The position numbers and the translations under genes are program-made. A stretch of DNA of 64,000 nucleotides from Haliclona indistincta (taxonomy: Eukaryota > Porifera > Demospongiae > Haplosclerida > Chalinidae), in NCBI GenBank assembly GCA_964017065.1, contig OZ024787.1, positions 7,483,199 to 7,547,198 on the forward strand. Reading direction: 5' to 3'. How positions within the stretch are numbered: the first letter of the stretch is position 1; every line of letters begins with the position of its first letter. This document shows, one piece after another, positions 48,021 to 64,000 of this stretch. Under the pieces are notes generated by a model. That model saw only the letters and a list, made by a program, of their open reading frames with translations. It was not told the origin of the DNA and did not search any database.

Positions 48021-48998
48021 TTTGTGAAGCATAAGAAAAAAGATTTACAAAAAGAGATGAACTTGTAAGTGTGAATGAGGAGTCATGTGTAAGACACTGC
48101 TGACCTTATCTTGAGCTAGTTGACAGTGTTGCTGTATTCTGTGACAGACAACAGCTTTGCAGCACACCATGCTGGAAGCCAGAGGAGGTCGGATGAGTAG
48201 CCATGAAAATGGCTGGGTGTGACGAGCGTGCGCTTCAGCTTGGATCAGATATTGAGCAACTTTACTGGCATTGATAGAATCCATTGTTCCTTTGCCCGAT
48301 AAATCAGGAACTGTGAATAAGAGAAATGCAGGAAAGAAGCAGAGACAAGAGAAGAAAGGCAGCAATTGGAGATGAGAAAGGAACCAAAAAGAGATGACAA
48401 AGAGATTAGGAGTGTTTGGTTGACTTAAATTTTAACTAACCTCCTTCACTGTAGAGATATGCGACTGCTAGCTTTATTAGCGCCTCCACGTTGCCTTTCT
48501 GGGCCGCCCTGCGACAGCACGAGGAGTGAGAGGGCAGTTGAGAGACAGAGCAACTAACCTTTCCATAATGGCGCGGTTGCTCGGGGCAACCCAGACCATG
48601 TCGAGAGAGACGCCGGACCACAGCTGCGCATGGTTGTCGCTGTCAATCACTCTCTGGAGTCGCCTGCAGAGCTGACGACGAGGAATGGCGAGAGTGCAAA
48701 TGAGACACGAAGGAGGAGAGAGGGCGTAGCTAATTTCACAACCCACATGCCCCACACAATCTACAATGCACTATGATGCATATATACATGTCGTGTGTAG
48801 CCAGACGCACAACGCTCTACAGACGAAGCGTGTGCGTCTGTGCCGACATGGTCGACTCAAGAGGCCGAGTCGCAAAAGCTGGCTTACCAAGCGCGCTTTG
48901 GCGAGGTCGAGAAGAGGAAGATGACCGAGTATCAAAACTAGGACTTCGTCCGGCAAATTCAGGACACACAACTGCTCTTCACTCGTCGTGTGATCCAT
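42896..48998 (-). CDS. CCNF: Cyclin F, SCF substrate adaptor
   Basis: Seventeen exons sum to 2,211 bases, 736 residues, with all junctions in phase: 48998-48888, 48671-48559, 48508-48441, 48310-48105, 47670-47635, 47370-47266, 47185-47093, 47033-46956, 46898-46825, 46472-46308, 46003-45880, 45821-45703, 45033-44972, 44792-44705, 43952-43890, 43836-43797, 43561-42896. Residues about 11-45 are an F-box (LPDEVLVLILGHLPLLDLAK). Sel1-like repeats follow (AAQKGNVEALIKLAVAYLY; REALHWF). The cyclin box lies at about 270-510 (YILMDWLAEVSEMK). The tail (516-736) is Ser/Pro-rich, PEST-like, and has a basic cluster TKRRRH near the end. From the family: it forms an SCF ubiquitin ligase with Skp1-Cul1, uses its cyclin box to bind substrates rather than a CDK, and acts in S/G2. 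The human protein is 786 residues, similar in length and order. It is divergent with UBFD1. Confidence 0.93.
44471..44698. repeat. GA repeat tract in a CCNF intron
   Basis: Long (GA)n with short AAGG interruptions, directly next to the donor of CCNF exon 14, so the transcript carries (CU)n. Frames such as poly-(RE) or poly-(LS) in it are artefacts. Confidence 0.95.
46667..46690. repeat. AC dinucleotide repeat
   Basis: Short (AC)n in the CCNF intron between exons 9 and 10. Confidence 0.9.
47910..48016. repeat. GA repeat tract in a CCNF intron
   Basis: (GA)n with GGGA interruptions between CCNF exons 4 and 5. Confidence 0.95.
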
Positions 48999-49154
48999 CT
49001 TGAAACCAGTTGTGAGTGCTGGTATCCTCAGTGGAGTCCAAGCGGTCCTCCCTTGACCCACGAGTCCTCTGTTGCAATTTTCGCGCGGTTGTTCAAATAA
49101 TGCAATATCAATGAATCTAATTATTGCACCGCGCATGCGTTGACTTCAAAAAAC
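48999..49154. promoter_or_regulatory. Bidirectional promoter of CCNF and UBFD1
   Basis: Only 156 bases separate the two start codons. The segment holds TTTCGCGC (49078-49085; E2F-type TTTSSCGC), TTCAAA (about 49093; TTTGAA on the CCNF strand, as in a CHR element) and CGCATGCG within 'gcgcatgcgt' (49131-49140; NRF1-like). E2F and CHR elements are the usual cell-cycle controls, fitting cyclin F. These are short motif matches by eye; binding is inferred. Confidence 0.55.
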
Positions 49155-52098
49155 ATGGCCGAAGGCGTAATAACGTCAGCTTGTTCCACTTTGGAAGAGC
49201 AATCGCAAGTCTCTCCCGCGCCACAAGCTGCTACAAAGAACAATGAAGGTACACCAATACTAGTTTAAACTCACCAAGTACAAAATTTCAAGTTCTTGGC
49301 TTTCTGTCGCGAGTAATAGCTTGCTATCATGACTCTCGTGCCCATTATCCTTATCGTGCTTCCACAATTTCACTACGTCATTGCACCTTATACTGACATG
49401 TTGCTATGGTGATACGTTTGTTATCTGCAGACAGCGATGAGGTTGATTTTAAAGTGGTTTGGAACAAGAAGGCCTTTGATGTGTCACTTTCTCTCAACGA
49501 AAAGGTTTTGAAACTCAAGGAGCATATGCAATCATTAGTAGGTATGCTGGACAGGTGTGAGCTATGTGTATACAAGCATCTGTCAGCTTTCATTCAATAC
49601 TATACCTATCTTATACACTTGATGTTATAGGGATTTTTATGTTACCAACGCAGAATATTTTTTCTATACAAGTTTAGTACAAAGCAAAGATTGTTGAAAC
49701 CCAGATTGATGTAAAGTGTCACATTTATGCACTAACGTGTTCGGTAGCTTGAGTCTTTGATCATCCTCTGCTGTGTGAATGAAGAAGACATCATAGACTT
49801 AACACATTATCAGTGTATATTATGAATGTGGTACTTTATGCCTGTGCATTGCAAGAAGACGGAAAGCGAAAGTCTCTGTTTTGCCTATGGTGACTAGTCT
49901 TTGGTTTCATTGTTATACAGTGATTTATTACTTCTTGCAAAGGTAGAGCCAGGAGCCCATAAGAGGACTCCTGAGGGCTCCTGGTTGAGCATAGATTTGG
50001 AGCACTAATGCGTTAAAATTCCATTAAGTCTTTCATCATTCTACATTAGTGACTGCAAGATGACGCTTCATACTCTAATCTTCCTTGCAAGAAGTAATCT
50101 GTATTATCATCAGCACTATTTCTGCCTCAATCAGGAGTTGGTTACAATTGATTAACAGGTTATTGATAGTTTTATTTATCTTTATCACACTCCTATTCAG
50201 GTATCCCTCCATCAATGATGAAACTAATGTACAAAGGTACTGTGTGTCTAATTTTTGATAAAGTTGGTTACTGAATTTTTTATTATTGCAGGTATTTTAA
50301 AAGACGAGTCAACGTTGAGAGAGGCTAAAGTGTCATCAGGAACTAGAATAATGTTAATAGGTTCTACTCTTAGAGACGTCATGTCAATACAATCACCTTC
50401 AGCCAGTGCCTCGAAAGAAAGCACAAAAGAGACAGGTTTGGCATTGGTTTCATGTAACTCAGTCACTCATTCACTGTTCTTTGCAAAAAAAAACTAAGTT
50501 TAATTGCTCTTAGATAGCATGGTTCAAGTTATTTTATCTGCACACTTTGAATCACTTTCTTCGTCTTTATAATAGTCTCAAATGCCCCTCATTAAAATTT
50601 ACTTTGTTTGTACAAATATTATGCGTTGTGTACTTATAATTATGGGCTTGACAGAGATAGTCTAAATAGTCACCGCCTTTAGTCATTCCTCTCTACTATA
50701 ATTTAATGCTGTTTTCTTGTCTTTAGCATCCCCACGGGAGGCTCTTAGTGAAGCTAAGGAGCACAAGAAGATTATAGAGAAGGGAAAACCTGATGACGTG
50801 GTCCCCGGAATTAGACACAAACACGAACCTTTACCATCTTCCTCCCTGTCTGGTATGGTGAACAAATTTGGCAGCAAGGTCCGGCTACACTTCAAAATGG
50901 AGACGGAACAAGTATGGATAGGGACTAAAGGTGCAGTCAGCTCAATCTGATTACTGTGATGTTTTGACTGCTTTAGACAATGCATGAACTGATTGCCTCA
51001 AATAATGCAAATTGCTAGTTTGATATCTCAGTGTTGTACAGAGATTTCATTACTTCTTGCAAGGGTAAAACGTAGACCTTAAACCATGGAGCACTAATGT
51101 GTTAAAATTCCATAAGTCTTTGATCGTGCTCCACTGTGTGAATAAATAACAGTGACTTGACACATTAGTGACTGCAAGGTGACGCTTTGTACTCAAATCT
51201 TCCTTGCAAGAGGTAATAAAATCTCTGTATTATACTTGACTTGTTTTGAGCCCATAGTTATCTATTTGCTTACTAAAAATGCTTTTATCGTTCTTTTTTT
51301 TTCTGGTAGAACGTACAGAGAAGATCAGTTTATCATCTATTAAACAAGTATTGTCTGAACCAATCAAAGGACAAGAAGAATATTACATTATGGTGGGTGA
51401 CTCTTGACACAAAGAATGCTGTCACAGATCATTCACAAGTCTGCTTCCTTTATGCAAGTCCACAAATCCAAATCGTAATAGTCTATAGGGAATTTCTGTC
51501 TTTCAGCAATGCTAGAACTAAAGCGCAGAGCACCGTCACTTTTGTGCGCTAGTGTGTTCAGTCACTGCTGTCTTTATTCACACAGCTGTGGATGGTTAGA
51601 AATTGAACACGTTAGTGCACGAGGGTGAGACACTCAATGCTACTTATTGCAGAAATTTTTGAATAAAAGCATTAAAAGACCAAGAGGCACTTTGTGTAAC
51701 CAGTGATTATGGATAGTATCTCTTAGAAGAACTGTAGTACTGTGCAGTGCCAGTGGTCATTATCGAGTGCTTCCTTTTAAAAGGGTCGGAGTTTCATACA
51801 GAATCATGGTCTGAAGGTTAAATTTGTGCAGCATTGAAGGCCTCAAAATCACTCTAAAACAATTTTATTGCAAAACATTTCCCAGAGTATATCCCGACCC
51901 CCTGTAAAGCTGATAAATTAAAATTCCCTCTCTAGGAGAAAATTCTGTACAGGGCAGACTAATCCTGCTGTACCCTTCCGTTCTCAGGCATTACAGCTAG
52001 GTCCTACAGAACAGTCAAGATACTATCTGTACTGGGTGCCTGCTCAATATGTGGAGGCTATCAAGGATGCCATATTAGGGAAATGGCAGTACTTTTAA
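49155..52098 (+). CDS. UBFD1: Ubiquitin-family domain protein UBFD1
   Basis: Seven exons total 783 bases, 260 residues, with every junction in phase 1 or 0 as required: 49155-49248, 49431-49541, 50201-50236, 50292-50435, 50727-50930, 51310-51392, 51988-52098. After a short acidic start, residues about 34-110 form a ubiquitin-like fold (VDFKVVWNKKAFDVSL ... LMYKGILKDESTLREAKVSS). The C-terminal half (about 145-260) has the conserved UBFD1 region: VRLHFKMETEQVWIGTK, and at the end YYLYWVPAQYVEAIKDAILG. The human protein is 309 residues and its role is poorly defined; a link to NF-kB signalling has been proposed, and nothing here adds to that. An AATAAA lies about 150 bases past the stop (near 52250). 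Introns carry MITE copies. Confidence 0.93.
49914..50117. mobile_element. MITE in UBFD1 intron 2, copy 1
   Basis: About 200 bases with inverted ends: 'ttattacttcttgcaaagg' at the left and its inverse 'ccttgcaagaagtaatctgt' at the right. A sister copy is at 51033-51235 and a more divergent relative near 51483-51660. Confidence 0.7.
51033..51235. mobile_element. MITE in UBFD1 intron 5, copy 2
   Basis: Same family as 49914-50117: ends 'gatttcattacttcttgcaa' and inverse, with shared interior ('gcactaatgtgttaaaattc' here against 'gcactaatgcgttaaaattc'). Confidence 0.75.
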
Positions 52099-52344
52099 AC
52101 ACAGACACAAACGACCTCCCTGCTCGAACCATTTAGTAAATACATTCTGAAATCTTATCACTGAAACATGTACCAAGTTTTTCAATTATTTATCTTTCAT
52201 AAAATCAAATATCTTTTTTTGATCTTTCAATTATAAAATGGACACATAATAATAAATTATTATAGACATGTAACATCCGGTGAGCATGATAACAGTGTGA
52301 TTGCATGATTGATAATAGTCATAATCTATTAGAAGTGGCTGTGA

Positions 52345-53744
52345 TCAGATGAACCACTGACTGGTTAGTGTCCCGTTGGCACTTATCACACACTCCCTTC
52401 CACACTCACAAACCAGTTTAGGACAGCTTGGTCTCCTTGGATTACGCACACCGAACCAGAACTCATCTCTCATGATTGAGCGCAGTGTGCACGACACGAC
52501 CTCGCATCTGGTGAACTGAAACAAGTAGCCGCGAGCCTGAGTGAGTACAATATCAATGGGCATCTTCTGATTGAGCATTGTGAAGTAGGCAGTGAGTTCA
52601 TTTGCATTCATTTCTTCATCCAGGACTCGCTGACCGTACATCGCCATTATGGCTATGCACACGAACAGTTGGAAGGAGTTAGTCTCATAGTTGGTCCAGA
52701 CAGCTTCCCAGATTGTGAGGTAGTCGTTCTCTTTGAATTCTCTTTTCAGACAGACGAGAAGCCAGCGGTGAGAGAACGAGAGGAGCAGACCATCAGGAAT
52801 AGAGGACAGGTAGGTATGGAGCCAGGGAAGCAGTAGCTTTGTGAGAGTACGAAGCAGAACCTGTGAGAGAGAGAGAGAGGAGAGAGAGAATAATTATAAC
52901 TGTTTAAAGGAGTGCATGAGAACACGTAGATTATTGTAAAGTCAGCTCCTAAGTTTCCATACATGAAATTGTGCTTTTGCTTTCTAACAATGCTCGCCCT
53001 TCATGATGTGCTTCCTTATTCATGTACATAAACTAACAAATTCACTTTTTTGAAATTAACACAGAACAATGAGGTACAGTGGAACCCCTCTTAGAAGACA
53101 CCTCTCATCCCTCTACAATGGACACTTGCTGATTCCCAAATATAACCCACATAATGTATAATAAACCACTGACCAGAGGACACCCTCTCTATAAAGGACA
53201 ATTTTGTCGGTCCCAATGGTGTCCGCCTCAGAGGGACACCACAATAGCTAAAGGAGTACTTTCTTAACACACTGTGTATTTCCCTTCCCGTTGGTCTTTG
53301 AGGTAATGTTAGACTAGTATTATGACGATCACATTTCCAATACATAAACTGTTTCTGGATTGTGTATTCAATGTTGGAGTGTACACTTGAGCAGCTGCTG
53401 AAATATTTTGCATATACCAACCACAGCATCACTAGTGAGTGAGACCATGAACACACACATCAACAAATAGTAAACCGTACTAGCACAGGGGAGTCACCTA
53501 GTAATCATGCACAAATAAATTATGCTGTGCACAAATAAATTATGCGTATTACAACAATCGAGCATGATATTCAAAGAACATTCTACAGGCAAGATCTGAT
53601 CAAGATTTTATTTAGACAAGATACACTTGATCGAGTAACACTTGACCTGAATACAGTATAAAGTGTATGCTCACTCATGAGTGAAATTAATTATCATTTT
53701 TCACTTACTTGACATAGTTATCACACTCACTTGACACACACACA

Positions 53745-53787
<43 letters not shown>

Positions 53788-54290
53788 CAAGAGTTCATGA
53801 ACTCTTGAACTCTTGGTGAACTCTTGAGGTAATGAACTCTTGCACTCACACACTCACTTGACACACACACCCACTTGTCACAAACTCACGTACACTCACT
53901 TCACACACACTCTACTGTACACACATCTAATTGACACACTCACCACTTGTCTTTCCACTGACACACTGTTCTTGGCAGGTTTGAAGAAGACGGTTTTCTC
54001 TACCAGTTGTGTAAAGCAAAAGAAAGCTTCAGAATCGTTGTCCAGTGTGGACAGGAGTGGAGCCAGAAGATCAGTCATTCCTGGAGAAAATAATCACAGA
54101 GCTGTGATTAGCGGAGACAGTAGTTCGATCTCACCTTGGCAGTAGCTGATATCAGGACGATATACAATGAGGTAGTTTAAAATACTGTTCCTGTAAGTGA
54201 ATTAGTAGACATGAATGGAATAAATGCAGACTTTTGGCAAATTAAGAAGAGATTACAAGAAAGTGAGAAAGAAAGAAGGCAGGAGAGAGG

Positions 54291-54321
<31 letters not shown>

Positions 54322-54465
54322 AGGGAGGGAGGGGGGGGGGGGGGGGAGGAGGAGGGAGGGAGGGAGGGAGGGAGGGAGGGAGGGAGGGGGGGGGAGGGAG
54401 GAGGGAGGGAGGGAGAGGGAGGGAGGGAGGGAGGGAGGGAGAGAGAGGGAGGGGAGGGAGGGAGG

Positions 54466-54509
<44 letters not shown>

Positions 54510-55830
54510 GGAGGGAGGGAGGGGAGGGAGAGAGAAGATGGAGGAGAGAGAAAGAGAGAACTCAAAAGGAGAAGCAGAGCTATAGAAGAATGTGAGCTCA
54601 CTTCAACTTGTAGTAGGGTTTCTCCTCTCAAGAATGGAGTGGAGCGATCAGTTCTGTCGATGTCCTTATCACTGAGCTGGAGTACTGCTGGGCTCAGACT
54701 CTCAACCCCAACCCTCTCCCTGGTGAGATAAAGGATGGGTGATAGTAGCTAGAGTACTATTGTGGTCTGTACGCATGATAGCTACCTCTTTGCAGTGATT
54801 TGCTGGAAAACGTCATGTCTCTTCGTCTTTCCTACTCGTCTCTCCTTTGCTGATGATTCAAACAGGACCACGCCCAACAGCATAGGCCACACCTCTTTGC
54901 GTAGCGAAGCCTCCATTCCCTCTGAAGAAAATTGTCTGCAGAATTCAAGAAAAAATAATTTAATACAGCATTTTAACATACTTGCAATGCTAGATGGTTG
55001 TCTGGTATCCGTCCCTCGCAGTCCATGAGTTGTCTCCACATGTCTCGGGTCAAAACTCCACCCACAAGAGGCTCCTCAACGTGGAGCTCAGCGAGGCACA
55101 ATCGTGGTCGGGCAATAGTGAAGATATACTGCTGAGACTGTCTCTGATGGCGATAGTCAAAAGTCTTCCACGATTTGAACTTTCTGATCAGGTCTCGCAG
55201 ATTGTGGTTCCTAAAGCAGAACACCTTGAAGCGTCTCTCTCGACTGGTGATCACAATCTCTCCTCCATCGATGTGCTTGCTGTCCGGAGAGAGCGTGTAG
55301 AACACTCTAATTGTCTCCATTCTGCCTAAATCGATAGAGACAGACGAACAAGATGGACGATCACTCTTGTCAGTAGACTCCGTCTTGTCTGGGGTTCGCC
55401 TCCTCGCACTCCTCATGATAGAATTGGGCGTCCAGTTCAAAATCAGCGTCTGACCAAAATCGGTTCCACGGGTGGTAATGTAAAAATAGCCGGGGACTAG
55501 CACTAGATTTTCCTCTTCGGAAGAGGAGCAAAAATCCATCCTGTCATCGCTGCTGCTTCTGTCACTGCTAGTACTGGTGCTGTTGCGTCTTCTTCTGCCC
55601 GAGGGATTGCTGGGGTACTTGAGAAAGACATTGTTCTTGCGGAACACTACATCATCCTCTTCATCTTCGTCTGGTGTTTGACGAGTCGGAGATGCAAAGG
55701 AGGGACGAGACCCTTCTTCATTTAAATCTAAATGAAGTGTCTGGCTATCACGTGACTGGTTAGCTCCAGCTCCAGTACCCATTCTTCTCAAGGTATTCCA
55801 GCCCTTGGAGAAGAAAGCTCGCACAGCCAT
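52345..55830 (-). CDS. TBC1D16: TBC domain Rab GTPase-activating protein, TBC1D16-like
   Basis: Exons: 55830-54986, 54935-54786, 54719-54602, 54190-54135, 54080-53944, 52860-52345, about 607 residues. The N-terminal region (about 85-240) resembles the TBC1D16 regulatory domain (GYFYITTRGTDFGQTLILNW). The TBC domain starts near EGMEASLRKEVWPMLLG. The arginine finger lies in SDKDIDRTDR and the glutamine finger in SYCQGM, both present. HRWLLVCLKREF and CIAIMAMYG follow, with a Cys-containing C-terminus as in TBC1D16. Family role: dual-finger GAP for Rabs; human TBC1D16 acts on Rab4A. Odd points: intron 1 is best explained as GC-AG (GCAAGT donor), and exons 3 and 4, both certain by homology, do not join in frame. 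A missed micro-exon or a sequence error in the flanking (CT)n intron would explain this. The start ATG at 55830 opens a long exon. Confidence 0.85.
53737..53785. repeat. CA repeat in TBC1D16-like intron
   Basis: (CA)n followed by an 'aagagttcatgaactctt' palindrome, inside the last intron. Confidence 0.9.
54283..54545. repeat. Purine tract with poly-G core in TBC1D16-like intron
   Basis: (GA)n and (GGGA)n with an uninterrupted G run of about 16 bases near 54331-54346. It lies between exons 3 and 4 and is pyrimidine-rich on the coding strand. Many GGG runs give strong G-quadruplex potential on the plus strand. Confidence 0.95.
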
Positions 55831-56137
55831 TGAACGGCGGCATCTTGCAAAAAGAAAACAGACACATTTTAACAGTTAGCCTAAGTGGTTGATAAACTTA
55901 CAAAGAAACAAGAAACAGCTCGGGAAGTGTTCTACCGCTAGCAATGCTCGTCGCAAGTTGACATCATGCCACGCCCACTAGCTCCGTGCACGTTCCGTGT
56001 TATCTTCTCCGTGCAGAGTTGATCTAAGGGCCGCGAACTGAGCACTACAGCACATTTGTGCCTCGACCAGTGTTACACTGCTAGCTGGCGTTTCTTTAGC
56101 TGTTGCATCTTGATCTCACTCGCTGTGGCAGTGCAGA
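55831..56137. promoter_or_regulatory. Divergent promoter region of TBC1D16-like and LLGL
   Basis: 307 bases between the two head-to-head genes. No TATA box is evident. 5' untranslated sequence of both genes must lie here; no specific element is convincing. Confidence 0.4.
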
Positions 56138-63985
<7,848 letters not shown>

Positions 63986-64000
63986 GAGTTGTTGCTGCTA

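Overview
This is a eukaryotic, animal window. Coding sequence is split by GT-AG introns, many only about 50-100 bases long. The right third carries a tight run of conserved animal housekeeping genes: cyclin F, UBFD1, a TBC1D16-type Rab GAP and lethal(2) giant larvae. Compact introns, head-to-head gene pairs and an expanded family of Ig/FnIII receptors fit an early-branching animal with a compact genome, such as a demosponge. That placement is inference; nothing in the window identifies the species.

Layout: (1) 1-5 kb holds repeats and small transposon-like elements with no convincing gene. (2) 5-25.9 kb, plus 38.8-42.3 kb, is a minus-strand tandem array of one receptor family. A full unit has 12 coding exons: signal peptide, one Ig-like domain, one FnIII-like domain, a further extracellular region, a stalk, one TM helix, and a cytoplasmic tail with a YVEM motif and two ITIM-type tyrosines (LHYAQV and VNYA[AT]V). 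Two units (7873-11565 and 20340-22913) keep an open frame through every splice junction, giving about 632 and 618 residues. The others are broken, truncated or vestigial. (3) 26-38.7 kb is a nested pile of inverted-repeat elements. It surrounds a second, partial receptor-like gene (26838-29394) whose tail repeats an NPAY...EAYSNGL unit. (4) 42.9-64 kb is CCNF (-), UBFD1 (+), TBC1D16-like (-) and LLGL (+), arranged divergent-convergent-divergent, with large GA/CT tracts in the introns.

The array is the most interesting system. It looks like a birth-and-death family of paired-type inhibitory receptors: variable ectodomains on one conserved ITIM-bearing tail, with block duplication, shared lesions, an apparently mosaic Ig exon and transposon insertions. 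The architecture suggests self/non-self or immune signalling, but no ligand or function can be read from DNA.

Cyclin F (17 exons) and UBFD1 (7 exons) each sum to a perfect open reading frame. They share a 156-bp promoter carrying E2F-, CHR- and NRF1-like motifs. Exon limits were read by eye from splice sites and frame, and may be off by a base or two in places. Gene names rest on recognised protein features, not on database searches.
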